Shown: positions 8,264-17,213 of the stretch, piece by piece
Layout: the number at the start of each line of letters is the position of its first letter
Numbering within the stretch: the stretch's first letter is position 1
Assembly: GCA_964583825.1 (NCBI GenBank)
Contig: CAZOXM010000009.1
Location: forward strand, 1 to 64,000
DNA length: 64,000 nt
DNA from: GCA-1730015 sp964583825
Lineage (GTDB): Bacteria; Pseudomonadota; Gammaproteobacteria; Granulosicoccales; Granulosicoccaceae
Direction of reading: 5' to 3'
Program-made: the position numbers and the translations under genes
Notes under the pieces: generated by a model
Databases searched by the model: none
What the model was told of the DNA's origin: nothing
Seen by the model: the letters and a program-made list of their open reading frames with translations, nothing else

Positions 8264-10447
8264 CTAGAAGGGAAGTGTGTTAAGCAGCAGCTGTTGAATG
8301 CTTCGAAGCCACTGCTGCACAAGAATTTCCCGCCCGTGGTTTATTCGAACAAATGCACGTGTACCAAGGCCTGCCACCTTGCTTGCAGTGGGCAGGGCAA
8401 TGTCGATCTGAAAAACTTTTTCGGCCGTGGTCGTGCCATTCTCATCATTGTCAACCACAGCAATTTCCCCACCACCAACAGCGCCGAGTGCGCGACTTGG
8501 CAATGCGTTGCTGCCGGCCGGTGTCTGGCGAATAATTGAAGCTTTTAATTTCTCACCCGGGTTGTCGGCGAGCCGTACTTCGACGTATTCGGTGTCCCGG
8601 TTAAGTAAGCCGATGGATGCCTGGGGAATAACGACCCGAACAATCAGGTCATCCGGGTTAATTACATAGGCGACTGGTTCGCCTTTTTTTACGTAACGAC
8701 CGACGGTTGACTGATGCCTGGACATCACAAACGTGCCTGCTACGGTCGAGCGCAGGATCTGTTCTTCCTGTTCTGTTATTAACGCCTCGAGGTCTGCTTC
8801 GGCAGTGAACAGTTCCTCGCTGGTCTGATCTGCGGCAATCGGATCGGCGAATTTTTCACTTTTTAGTCGCTCACTCAGTTCAACCACTCTGGCCTCAAGC
8901 ACCACTCTGCGCGTGTCCAGATCCGGGTTTTGAAGTTCCACCACGGCATCTCCGGGTAGTACGGCAGTTCCGGACTCGTTGTTGACTCTTTCAATAAAGC
9001 CGTCGGAACCGGCGTAGACCTGTGCCTGATCCGGTACCCAGACAATCCCCTCGGCGTTTGTATACAGAGAGAAAGGAATGATGGACACAGTGAAAAGCAG
9101 AGCCCCGACAACTGCGGCCGTTCTACCGAGCGCCTGTGGACGCATGCCGTTCAGCGAGGTATCGAATAACAGATACTTCAGGCCGCGATACACGGGCATC
9201 ACCATCATTAAGGCCAGTGACCACACCGCCAGTGCCAGACCGATGATGAAGTATTTCCCTGCGAGAAAAGAGGCGATAACCAGTGTGATAAATATACGGT
9301 AGACCCAGGCCAGCGCACCATAGCTTGAGAGCCAGACCTGTTCACTGGGGTCAGTGGCGGGAGAGGTGACCCCGGACTGACCCAGGACGTAGCGCTTGAA
9401 TAGATACGCATTGAATTTTCCCGCGCGACTGTACAAGTTAGGAATTTCGATAAGGTCCTGCAAAATGTAGTAGCCGTCGAAACGCAGTAGCGGGTTGGCG
9501 TTAAACAGGATGGTCGATACGCTGCCAATCAGGAATGCCGATAGCGCCGCGTCCTTGATTAAGCCGGGCTGTACCAGTGTCCAGATAATCAGAGCGATCG
9601 CTGCAAGAAAAAGCTCGACGATCATTCCCGACGCACCAACCAGCGCGCGTTTGTATTTTTCCCTGAAAGACCACGCAGCGGATGCGTCGACATAAGGTAC
9701 CGGCATTAACACGAGCAGGGAAATACCCATTTCGTGTACCTCACCGCCCCAGGTCTTTACCGTATATGCGTGTGCGAATTCGTGGAACAGCTTCATCAGA
9801 GGGAATATCGCAATGGTCAGTATGATATTGCGCGGGGCGAAGATATTTTGCTTCAGTGAAGTTGCCAGTTCAGTGAAGTTTATTAACAACAGTACTGCAG
9901 CAAAGCCGACCACCATGAGCCAGAACACCGCACCGGCAAAGGAGTAGCAGGGTCTCACGGTTGAGATCGTGCGGTTCAGGAAACGGTCCGGGTCCAGAAG
10001 CGGAAATCGCAGCGCCAGCGGATTAATCAGGCGTCTCAGCCGGTTGCTGTTCTTTTCCATGCGATTGTGTTTGAACAGTTGTTCAACGTCGGCGGGCAAC
10101 CCGCTGTGTATGATTCCAGCGTGAAACAGCTGTGACAGGATTTGTAATATATCTGTTCGGCTAACGCCGTCATCGCCGCGCGTGCGGTTAATGATCTGGT
10201 AGATTTCCTCTACGGTTTGTTCGCCGTCGAGTCGTCCAACGAAGTCATAGGCAGCATCGTTGATGCGCATGTGACGACCGCGTGCCGAGTCACTGATAAT
10301 GTACCAGCGAGTGCCTCTGAAATACTGTGAATGCGCGGTGGTGTGACTATGCAGCCGGGGGGATAACTTGCTGACGTGATTCCACTGTTCGGGAATCGCA
10401 TCTTCCGTCTGCTCCGCCATTGTTGATGATTCCGACACCGTTACCAT
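8264..10447 (-). CDS. PqqD-like / M50 metalloprotease / HlyD fusion protein
   Basis: 727-residue polytopic membrane protein. Residues about 45-120 (YIISDSARGRHMRINDAAYDFV...) resemble a PqqD/RRE-type peptide-binding domain. A site-2-protease-like membrane domain follows with the zinc motif HEFAH at 222-226 and the second motif NANPLLRFDGYY, matching the M50 NPxxxxDG pattern, so the protease site looks intact. After further membrane helices the C-terminal 270 residues form an HlyD-like lipoyl/barrel region (YAGSDGFIERVNNESGTAV; VAGTFVMSRHQSTVGRYVKKG). It overlaps the upstream GAF-HlyD gene by seven bases, implying translational coupling. Related fusions are annotated as HlyD or peptide zinc metalloprotease proteins. 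I infer handling or export of a peptide or protein; the substrate is not visible. Confidence 0.82.
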   Translation of the reverse strand: MVTVSESSTMAEQTEDAIPEQWNHVSKLSPRLHSHTTAHSQYFRGTRWYIISDSARGRHMRINDAAYDFVGRLDGEQTVEEIYQIINRTRGDDGVSRTDILQILSQLFHAGIIHSGLPADVEQLFKHNRMEKNSNRLRRLINPLALRFPLLDPDRFLNRTISTVRPCYSFAGAVFWLMVVGFAAVLLLINFTELATSLKQNIFAPRNIILTIAIFPLMKLFHEFAHAYTVKTWGGEVHEMGISLLVLMPVPYVDASAAWSFREKYKRALVGASGMIVELFLAAIALIIWTLVQPGLIKDAALSAFLIGSVSTILFNANPLLRFDGYYILQDLIEIPNLYSRAGKFNAYLFKRYVLGQSGVTSPATDPSEQVWLSSYGALAWVYRIFITLVIASFLAGKYFIIGLALAVWSLALMMVMPVYRGLKYLLFDTSLNGMRPQALGRTAAVVGALLFTVSIIPFSLYTNAEGIVWVPDQAQVYAGSDGFIERVNNESGTAVLPGDAVVELQNPDLDTRRVVLEARVVELSERLKSEKFADPIAADQTSEELFTAEADLEALITEQEEQILRSTVAGTFVMSRHQSTVGRYVKKGEPVAYVINPDDLIVRVVIPQASIGLLNRDTEYVEVRLADNPGEKLKASIIRQTPAGSNALPSRALGAVGGGEIAVVDNDENGTTTAEKVFQIDIALPTASKVAGLGTRAFVRINHGREILVQQWLRSIQQLLLNTLPF

Positions 10448-12330
10448 CCGTTGGTCCAGAGCCAGAGTTTGATGCTGTCAATCAGCTTGTGCGTCCAGAT
10501 CCACAATAGTTTTCTGTCGCCCATCTCTATTCTGGCAATGCCTTCCATGCCCGGTCGCAGATCGATGGCATCATCTTCAAAGGTTGCCTCCACACGGAAG
10601 TAACTGTTGCCCTCGCCGGAGATTGCAACCGGCAGTACCTGTTGGATAACAAATGGTTTCGGTTCACCCGGCAGGGCGGCGATAACCATCTGCCCTGTTT
10701 TATTGTTTGAGATGCCTGCCATGTCGCGCTCGTCCACTTCGATCGCGGCTCGATACTCCTGTAACGGTGCGACCTCGAAGAGTACTTCGCCTATTTCCAC
10801 CGGTGAGCCGAGAGATTGACTCAGATCGCCACTGGTAACAAAGCCCGCGTAAGGTGCTTTTAATTCGGTGCGCTCGATGCGCTCGCGAACCAGCGACAGT
10901 TCGGCCGTGATCTGATCGGCCTTTGCCCGCAGGATACTCAGTTCGGTACGGGCGCGCTTGGCGAGGGCTTCCTGATAGGCTTTCTTGACTTTGTTTTCTT
11001 CACCCAGCCATTTTTTCAGTTCGAGCTGCAGTGAGCGGTCATCCAGCCGTGCCAGTACCTGACCTTCTTTGACCGTATCGCCGGCACGTACATCAGATGA
11101 TTTGATAAAGCCGGCAATCGGCGCGGCGATGACCTGCGATGTGGCGCCCTCTATGGTGGCGGGTGCAGAAACCCGGTACTCACCATCCAGCACCGAACCC
11201 AGTACCAGCACAGCGGCAACACACGCCGCGGCGACCTTGAGTTTCAGGTGTCTTGGGCCGAACAGCTCGGCCAGTGACTTGCGTGCAGAGTCGGCGGATT
11301 TACGACGTAGTGGTCGTTCGTCGAAGCGTTTGAGTTCGAGCGCCGGTGCGACGGCCGAGAGCACTGATTCACACCATTGTCGGGTGTCGCTGTCGAACGG
11401 CTGAGTGGCCTCGCGTTCGAACACAATGGCACCGTAGCATTCGTTTTGCCCGTTCAGTGGCACCGTCATCACCGAGCATCGATTGTTGTGGTTTGATAAA
11501 TCACGGTGTGCCTGATCTATCGCGTTCGTGCTGCTGTCCAGTGATGGCACGATGACTGTGGTGTCCTGGTCCAGCGACTCTTCCATCGCCGCTTCCAGTC
11601 GGCGTATTAACTGGGTGCGTGGATCAAAGCTCGCCAGGTGAGATATGCACTCGGTTCTGACCACAACACCGCGGCGCAGGCCGACCGTGACGCGATCACA
11701 ATCGAGCCGGACTGCAAGCTGACTGGCAATTTCCATACAGGACTTGTGCGTATTGTCGTGGCGCAGAATAGTGGTGATGATTGAATGCGTGAAGGTACCT
11801 GCATCCTGTTCCACGCCATCGGAAAGCTGACTCAGTGAGTGCAGCCAGTAGCCGCCCCACTGCAATAGTTGCATCACTACATTTTGTCGTGACTGGGGTC
11901 GTGGAGTCATCAGCAGTGCAACGATCGCAAGCGTCTTGTCGCCATCGACAACCGGTGTGGCGATAACATCGCCAAGGCGCCCGTTGACCTGCCCAAAAGG
12001 TATTTCCGTGTGCAGCACGGGTTTGCCTGCGTGTACTGCCTCGGCTGCGGCTTTATCGAGTTGTTCCACACCGGCAGCATTGCGGGGACGGATCGCCAGC
12101 GGTTTGCCCTCCGGCGTGTAGACGCAGCCGGTTATCACGTCGGCGATCATCTTTATCTGCCACAGCAGCCAGCGGTCGGCGAGTTCAGCATTGAGTCCCG
12201 ACTGTCGTAGCGGCCTGGTGTATTCGTCGTTAGTAGACCGTCTGCGACCGGGTATAGAGTGCGGTCTGCCGTCTTTGAGCGAATCCGGTTCAGGTGCACC
12301 CGGCTGTGGATTGTCGACTGCGGCACTCAT
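10441..12330 (-). CDS. GAF-domain HlyD-family membrane protein
   Basis: 629-residue protein. After a disordered N terminus, residues about 40-160 and 185-330 look GAF-like; the second (SCMEIASQLAVRLDCDRVTVGLRRG ... CSVMTVPLNGQNECYGAIVFER) is clear. A single membrane segment (VAAACVAAVLVLGSVLDG, about residues 366-383) precedes a periplasmic HlyD part. The lipoyl half is SQVIAAPIAGFIKSSDVRAG, the coiled coil is VKKAYQEALAKRARTELSIL and onwards, and the return half is TELKAPYAGFVTSGDLSQSLG, followed by a beta-barrel. The architecture couples a cytoplasmic small-molecule sensor to a periplasmic adaptor. It is the first gene of the unit with the M50-HlyD fusion and the short adaptor. Confidence 0.82.
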   Translation of the reverse strand: MSAAVDNPQPGAPEPDSLKDGRPHSIPGRRRSTNDEYTRPLRQSGLNAELADRWLLWQIKMIADVITGCVYTPEGKPLAIRPRNAAGVEQLDKAAAEAVHAGKPVLHTEIPFGQVNGRLGDVIATPVVDGDKTLAIVALLMTPRPQSRQNVVMQLLQWGGYWLHSLSQLSDGVEQDAGTFTHSIITTILRHDNTHKSCMEIASQLAVRLDCDRVTVGLRRGVVVRTECISHLASFDPRTQLIRRLEAAMEESLDQDTTVIVPSLDSSTNAIDQAHRDLSNHNNRCSVMTVPLNGQNECYGAIVFEREATQPFDSDTRQWCESVLSAVAPALELKRFDERPLRRKSADSARKSLAELFGPRHLKLKVAAACVAAVLVLGSVLDGEYRVSAPATIEGATSQVIAAPIAGFIKSSDVRAGDTVKEGQVLARLDDRSLQLELKKWLGEENKVKKAYQEALAKRARTELSILRAKADQITAELSLVRERIERTELKAPYAGFVTSGDLSQSLGSPVEIGEVLFEVAPLQEYRAAIEVDERDMAGISNNKTGQMVIAALPGEPKPFVIQQVLPVAISGEGNSYFRVEATFEDDAIDLRPGMEGIARIEMGDRKLLWIWTHKLIDSIKLWLWTNGW

Positions 12331-12682
12331 TGTGTAGACCTTTTATTCGATGAGATGGTTGCGAGCACCATGGATGTTATTTCGATGACTGAAACTCCCT
12401 GCCATCCGGACGTCGGCACTGTCGTTTTGACCGGCGGTATTCAGTCGCGCGATCTCCCGAATTTTTTGAAAATAATCGATCTAACCGAGCAACATCTGCT
12501 CCATGTAAGTGATTGGCAGGGCACGAATCGGTGGGTAATGAGAGACAGGTCTCAGAGGGCCGCGACGAGTGCGCCCGGGGGTTTAATAGTTGCGGAGTGT
12601 TAAGTCTGTGCCCGCGATGCAGTGTTTGTCTGCGGTGTCACTATAATGGTGGCTTCTTGAACACGCATCGAAGGCTGGATAA
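12331..12682. other. 352-base intergenic region with a consensus -10
   Basis: Divergent region between the GAF-HlyD gene and the DUF4197 gene. I find no convincing coding sequence: a 78-codon plus-strand frame from 12370 has no recognisable protein features. The only clear signal is TATAAT at 12642-12647, about 36 bases before the DUF4197 start. Confidence 0.6.
12642..12647 (+). promoter_or_regulatory. Sigma-70 -10 element upstream of DUF4197 gene
   Basis: Perfect TATAAT, correctly placed for a transcript starting near 12654 and reading into the lipoprotein gene at 12683. No good -35 is found 16-18 bases upstream, so strength or activator dependence cannot be judged. Confidence 0.45.
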
Positions 12683-13414
12683 ATGATTAGATTTGCGGTG
12701 GCAGCGGTCGCAATGGCAATGCTGTCGGGCTGTGCCAACTCCGATAAAGTGCTGGAAGGACTCGAGCAGGTTGCCGGGCAGATCGCCAGCGAGGGTGGCG
12801 GTGGCGAACTGAGTATCAACGAGATTTCGCGTGGATTAAAAGAGGCACTGTCGATCGGCTCCCGGCAGGTGGTGCAACAACTGGGTCAGGCCAACGGGTT
12901 CAACAATGATCCGGTCATTCGTATACCGTTGCCCACCGCGCTTGACAGGGCGCGTGACGTCGCCGCCCGGGTCGGGCTGGCCGACGGATTTAACTCCCTG
13001 GAAACGCGCCTCAATCGGGCAGCTGAAATAGCCACGCCGAAAGCCAGATCTTTGTTCATCAATGCCATCCAGCAAATGACACTGGCAGATGCGAAGGGAA
13101 TTCTGAGCGGGCCGGACGATGCAGCGACTCAGTTTTTCAGGCGAACCATGGGGCCGCAACTGGCAACGGCCATGACACCCATCGTCGATGACAGTCTGGG
13201 GCAGGTTGGTGCGGTGCGTGCGTTTAACAGCCTGTTACAGCAATATCGTCAGATTCCGCTCGCGCCGCCGGTGGAAGCGGATCTGACCGATCATGTTGTC
13301 ACCCTCGGTATGGATGGAATTTTCCACTATATTGCCGAAGAAGAGAAAGCGATCCGCAATGATCCGGTTCGTCGCACCACCGAGCTGCTGCGCCGGGTTT
13401 TCGGCAATCGTTGA
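12683..13414 (+). CDS. DUF4197 lipoprotein
   Basis: 243-residue predicted lipoprotein. The signal peptide MIRFAVAAVAMAMLSGC ends in a classical lipobox (LSGC, Cys17), and the +2 residue Ala fits outer-membrane sorting. The mature part matches DUF4197: SRGLKEALSIGSRQVVQQLG, then PLPTALDRARDVAARVGL, AIQQMTLADAKGILSGPDDA and the ending MDGIFHYIAEEEKAIRNDP. The family is common in gammaproteobacteria and bacteroidetes and has no known function. It has its own -10 element 36 bases upstream. The purine-rich AAGGCTGGATAA before the ATG serves as ribosome-binding site. Confidence 0.88.
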   Translation: MIRFAVAAVAMAMLSGCANSDKVLEGLEQVAGQIASEGGGGELSINEISRGLKEALSIGSRQVVQQLGQANGFNNDPVIRIPLPTALDRARDVAARVGLADGFNSLETRLNRAAEIATPKARSLFINAIQQMTLADAKGILSGPDDAATQFFRRTMGPQLATAMTPIVDDSLGQVGAVRAFNSLLQQYRQIPLAPPVEADLTDHVVTLGMDGIFHYIAEEEKAIRNDPVRRTTELLRRVFGNR

Positions 13415-13561
13415 ATGGCAGTTCGGGCGGGTTTCGGCTGGCCGTTGTAAACGCGAGTTGCTAATATTGGGGGTTTTGGCTGGCGAGCGGTCAGGCAGAT
13501 CCGACCGTTCGGTGGCGACGCTCAATCGTTGCGCTAATCATTCTATTCGGGAGATTCTCCA

Positions 13562-13756
13562 ATGAGTCATCAAAATGACTCCGGATTTTTCAAAACCTTC
13601 GGTATGGTGCTGGGGGGGCTGGTGTGCTTCACGATATTCATCATGGTAGTTGCCAACGTCTATTCTCCACGTGCCGATGCGATGTCTGATCCAATTGTGG
13701 CCTCGCAGCAGGAAGCGCGCATCATGCCGGTCGGCAAGTCAAGAATTGCTGAGTAG
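13562..13756 (+). CDS. Small membrane protein, duplicate of the cytochrome c5 anchor
   Basis: 64-residue protein with one membrane segment (about residues 13-31, GMVLGGLVCFTIFIMVVAN). It aligns along its whole length with the first 60 residues of the downstream diheme cytochrome: MSHQNDSGFFKTFG versus MSHQDDSGFFRTFG, IFIMVVANVYSP versus IFIALMANLFSP, and IMPVGKSRIAE versus IAPVGQSRVSA. It stops before any heme domain. A GGAGATTC ribosome-binding site is shared by both genes, arguing that both are translated. It may be a stand-alone membrane partner or the leftover of a duplicated cytochrome. No CxxCH motif remains in the 220 bases between the two genes. Confidence 0.65.
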   Translation: MSHQNDSGFFKTFGMVLGGLVCFTIFIMVVANVYSPRADAMSDPIVASQQEARIMPVGKSRIAE

Positions 13757-13977
13757 CCACCGCTGTCCCGCAGAGCGGCGGTGTCGAACAACAAATGATG
13801 CAGACGGTGATGACCCGGTTCGGTGGTCGTGGCGTACTGCGTTGTGTGGGTGAGCGCGGTGTCCCCCATGACCGGCAGTCGGTGCACCCGGCATGCATCC
13901 GGACAACACGCGGTTTGCTGGAATCGCGCCGGACCCGGTGACCCAACGGTTTATTCATTTATCAGGAGATTCACTCA

Positions 13978-15180
13978 ATGAGTCATCAAGACGACTCCGG
14001 TTTTTTCCGCACCTTCGGGCTGGTGCTTGGCGCGCTGGTGCTGTTCACCATTTTTATTGCGCTGATGGCCAACTTATTTTCACCGGCAACCGATCGGTCC
14101 GGCGATCAGCTGGTGCAACAGCAGATCGCAGACCAGATCGCACCGGTGGGGCAGTCGCGGGTCAGTGCCCCGGCCCCCGCTGCAGAATCCGCAGAACAGC
14201 CGCAGGTTCAGCCGGTGGCGGCCAGCACAGTGGCAGAGACTGAAGCACCGGCAGCGACCGATGCAGATACCGCAGATACCGCAGCGACCGAGGCAGACAC
14301 CGCTGCCGCCGATGGTGAAAACACGGTTGTGGCCGGGGCTGAATCAACGCAGGCCGACGCGCCGGTAATCGCCGACGCTGTGATACCGACACGCGTGAAA
14401 GCGGTGGTCGAGACCAATTGTGCCGGTTGTCATCTCGATGGATTAAACGGCGCACAGCGCAGCGATGATGCCCAGGCATGGCAGGGGCTGGCGGCAAAGG
14501 GGCTTGATGCTTTGACAGCGAGTGTGGTGAATGGCAAAGGTGCCATGCTGCCACGCGCTGAAACGACGCTGACTGATGCGGAGATAACTCTGGCTATACA
14601 GCACATGATTGCGCAGTCCGGTGCGCAGCCCGTTGCAACGGGCGGTTCAGCCGCAGCGCCTGCCGCCACCGCTCCTGAACAGACCGGCGCAGACACCACG
14701 GCGCAGGTGGATGAAGCTGCCTCACAGGAGACAGATGCCAGTGCGGATATCGCTGATGAAGCAGACGCTGCCAGTGCGGATACCGCTAATGAAACAGACG
14801 CTGCCAGTGCAGATACTGCTAATGAAGCAGACGCTGCCAGTACGGATACTGCTGGTGAAGCAGATGCTGCCGGTGCGGATACAACTGGTGAAGCAGACGC
14901 TGCCGGTGATGATGCGACAGCCGCAGTGGTGGCGACCGCCGACATTCCGGATAACGTGAAGGCGGTGGTCGACTCATTGTGTGCCGGTTGTCATATCAGC
15001 GGTGTGGCAAACGCGCCGAAGTTCGGTGACAAGGCGGCCTGGGACGAGCGGCTCTCGGTCGGTATGGACAAGCTGCTGGCCAGTGCGATTGCCGGTAAAG
15101 GGGCAATGCCGGCGCGGGGCGGGGCTCAACTGAGTGATGCCGAGTTGCGTTTGGCCATTGAGTACATGATCAGCAAATAG
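13978..15180 (+). CDS. Membrane-anchored diheme cytochrome c5 family protein
   Basis: 400-residue electron carrier anchored by one N-terminal helix (about residues 13-32), with two periplasmic c5-type heme domains. Heme 1 attaches at Cys148/Cys151 with His152 (CAGCH), heme 2 at Cys335/Cys338 with His339 (CAGCH). The GKGAM motifs after each domain supply the likely axial methionines. Each domain ends with the c5 helix (TDAEITLAIQHMI; SDAELRLAIEYMISK). Between them lies a long Ala/Asp/Thr/Glu linker that includes five tandem 11-residue repeats. A first low-complexity stretch separates the anchor from heme 1. It probably shuttles electrons in the respiratory chain. Its N terminus is duplicated in the upstream 64-residue gene. 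Confidence 0.9.
   Translation: MSHQDDSGFFRTFGLVLGALVLFTIFIALMANLFSPATDRSGDQLVQQQIADQIAPVGQSRVSAPAPAAESAEQPQVQPVAASTVAETEAPAATDADTADTAATEADTAAADGENTVVAGAESTQADAPVIADAVIPTRVKAVVETNCAGCHLDGLNGAQRSDDAQAWQGLAAKGLDALTASVVNGKGAMLPRAETTLTDAEITLAIQHMIAQSGAQPVATGGSAAAPAATAPEQTGADTTAQVDEAASQETDASADIADEADAASADTANETDAASADTANEADAASTDTAGEADAAGADTTGEADAAGDDATAAVVATADIPDNVKAVVDSLCAGCHISGVANAPKFGDKAAWDERLSVGMDKLLASAIAGKGAMPARGGAQLSDAELRLAIEYMISK
14755..14916 (+). repeat. 33-bp tandem repeat (about five units) in cytochrome linker
   Basis: In-frame direct repeats of 33 bases encode variants of EADAASADTAN. Unit-to-unit changes are mostly single bases, while period and frame are kept. The repeat lengthens a flexible acidic linker between two heme domains and is a likely site of length variation between strains. 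Confidence 0.85.
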
Positions 15181-15227
15181 TGCGGCAGGCCGGCGCATCC
15201 ATCCAGTGCGCCGGTCGTCTGCGGTGA

Positions 15228-16397
15228 TCAGTCCCGCCGCAGCGCCGCTGAGGTAGCGATCGGCGTCGGGTAATGCCTGACGATCCAGAACGAGGAAAAT
15301 ACAAATGTCATGATGGTGGCCGTCTGCACCAGCAGTGACGCGCGATCCGTGATGACGCCGGCGTTCAGTGCAACCACCGCCACCAGCAGGGAAAATTCAC
15401 TGATTTGTCCCAGTCGAATACCGATTTCACTGGCCAGTTTTTTCTTCTCCTGCTCGCGGCGCAGCAACAGATTGAAAATCAGCGGTTTGAATATAATCAT
15501 CGTGACGGCGAGCAGTGTCGCCGGCAGCAGCACCTGCGGCACCGAGACGATATCGAAGCCCGCTCCCAGTCCGAAGAAAAACATCACCAGAAAGAAATCT
15601 CTCAGGGGTTTCAGGCTTTCTGCGATATAGCGTGCGATGGGATTCGCGGCGAGCGTAACGCCGGCGATAAAGGCACCGACCTCGTGTGACAGCGATGTTA
15701 TGTGCGCCAGTTCGGCCAGCCCCATGCACCAGCCGATGGTCAATAGAAAGATGTATTCATTGATCTGATCGAATCGTTGCAGCAACCGGGAAAGTACTTT
15801 TTTTGAAACAAAGTAGGCCACCACACTCAGCAGTGGCAGCGCGATCAGCATCAGCGTTATCTGTGGCAGTGCGGAACTGCCCGAACCGAGCCCTTCGACC
15901 AGCAGAAGCACGGTGACGGCGATAATATCCTGAAGCAACAGGATGCTGATGATGATCTCCCCCATCCGCTGGTGATGCAGCGCGCTGGTCGGCAACAGCT
16001 TCAGACCGATGATGGTGGATGAGAACATCATCGCCGCCGCAATGACGATGCTGTCGGTCGGGACAAAACCGAAGCTCATCGCGATCACGAAACCAAACAG
16101 GGCGAAGCAGACGCTGCTTAGTACCGTGACCACTGTTGCCTCGCGCAGCAGTTTGATCAGTTCATCCGGCTCCAGGTTCAGACCCAGCAAAAACAGCAGG
16201 AAAATAATGCCCACCCTGGCAATGTTGTCCACCAGGGCCGGATCCGGTACCAGGCCGAGTACGTGAGGGCCTGCAATCAGGCCAAGTGCAATATAGGCAA
16301 GCAATACCGACTGTCTTGCAAACAGGGCCGCGGTCGCAATCAGGGCACCGCCGGTGAATATCAGGAAGACGGTAAATAATACCGATGCTTCGGTCAC
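15228..16397 (-). CDS. CPA2-family cation:proton antiporter (Kef/YbaL-like membrane domain)
   Basis: 389-residue polytopic inner-membrane protein of the monovalent cation:proton antiporter-2 family, predicted to exchange K+ or Na+ for H+. About twelve hydrophobic helices are visible. Diagnostic segments are LGLIAGPHVLGL (TM2 region), RVGIIFLLFLLGLNLEPDEL, the unwound SSTIIGLKLL stretch, LLLQDIIAVTVLLL with the conserved Gln-Asp pair, and LSHEVGAFIAGVTLAANP. It ends after the membrane domain, with no TrkA-N/C regulatory domain, so gating by a nucleotide-binding domain is absent. It is monocistronic and convergent with the cytochrome gene. Confidence 0.88.
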   Translation of the reverse strand: MTEASVLFTVFLIFTGGALIATAALFARQSVLLAYIALGLIAGPHVLGLVPDPALVDNIARVGIIFLLFLLGLNLEPDELIKLLREATVVTVLSSVCFALFGFVIAMSFGFVPTDSIVIAAAMMFSSTIIGLKLLPTSALHHQRMGEIIISILLLQDIIAVTVLLLVEGLGSGSSALPQITLMLIALPLLSVVAYFVSKKVLSRLLQRFDQINEYIFLLTIGWCMGLAELAHITSLSHEVGAFIAGVTLAANPIARYIAESLKPLRDFFLVMFFFGLGAGFDIVSVPQVLLPATLLAVTMIIFKPLIFNLLLRREQEKKKLASEIGIRLGQISEFSLLVAVVALNAGVITDRASLLVQTATIMTFVFSSFWIVRHYPTPIATSAALRRD

Positions 16398-16744
16398 TTC
16401 GCTTGTGTCCCGGGATTAAAAGGAGCGGATCGCACCGCAAACCGGGCGCGCGTTAAAGTTCGATAGTGCGCTGTGCTGAGGGCAGGCGGGCGCACGCCTT
16501 ATCTATGATAGTCGGGGCACCGCCTTTCTGCAGAATGATCTATTTTAGATTCTTGTTACCCGGGCTTTGCCGTCACGCGACACCGGGCCGTCTCCCCGAC
16601 GACTTGCCATTGGCCCGGTTGCCGCTTGCAAATGTGGTGCACATCAGAGGTCGTTGCGGTGTATTATCGACGGTTTGACCCACGAAGTATGGTGAGCAGG
16701 GCGCAGAGCGCTCGCATGCCACTTCACTGACCAGTACAGATGCC
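16398..16744. other. 347-base intergenic region
   Basis: Divergent region between the antiporter and rhodanese genes. A TATTAT hexamer at 16662-16667 could be a -10 for the rhodanese operon but has no good -35 at the correct distance. I see no coding sequence or strong hairpin. Confidence 0.5.
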
Positions 16745-17173
16745 ATGGAACGTATTCCTGAATTTGTTGCCAATCACCCGATTCTGTTTTTTGCCCTCGC
16801 GCTGGTCATCGGCATGATCGCGTTCTACGAGTACCAGCGGAACTTCTCGGGTATAAAACAGCTGAGCCCGATCGAAGCGACGCGCCTGCAGAATGATGAA
16901 GACGGTATTTTCATCGATGTGCGTGAAGATTCGGAGTATAAGCGCGGGCATGTGTTATCCGCGCGGCATATGCCATTGTCGAGCTTCGATAAGCGCATGA
17001 CCGAGCTTGAAAAATCGAAAGACAAGCCAATGATTGTCTATTGCGCTACCGGTGCCCGGGCGTCACGTGCCGCCGGTAAACTGAAAAAGGCAGAGTTCCC
17101 GTCCGTCTACACGCTGCAGGGCGGTATGGGCGGCTGGGAGAAGGCCAATATGCCGGTCAGCACCAAGGGCTGA
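16745..17173 (+). CDS. Membrane-anchored rhodanese-like protein
   Basis: 142-residue single-domain rhodanese (sulfurtransferase). An N-terminal membrane helix (about residues 9-27, HPILFFALALVIGMIAFYE) is followed by the rhodanese fold: IFIDVREDSEYKRGHVLSARHMP (CH2A-type), then the active-site loop YCATGARAS with catalytic Cys100, then the end motif VYTLQGGMGGWEKANMPV. This matches the YibN-type proteins found just upstream of grxC and secB in many gammaproteobacteria, the same order as here. It probably transfers sulfane sulfur at the membrane; the acceptor is unknown. Confidence 0.92.
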   Translation: MERIPEFVANHPILFFALALVIGMIAFYEYQRNFSGIKQLSPIEATRLQNDEDGIFIDVREDSEYKRGHVLSARHMPLSSFDKRMTELEKSKDKPMIVYCATGARASRAAGKLKKAEFPSVYTLQGGMGGWEKANMPVSTKG

Positions 17174-17213
17174 CACACCGCTACAGCGAACGCACGCAGT
17201 GCGTGGAGTCAAC

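Noticed and set aside
12370..12603. 78-codon plus-strand frame in the DUF4197 upstream region
   Set aside because: No ribosome-binding site, no recognisable motifs, and unlike neighbouring coding sequence.
14430..14945. Long antisense frame (Ala/Ser/Val-rich) opposite the cytochrome
   Set aside because: Its composition is the mirror of the Ala/Asp repeat on the plus strand; no family features.
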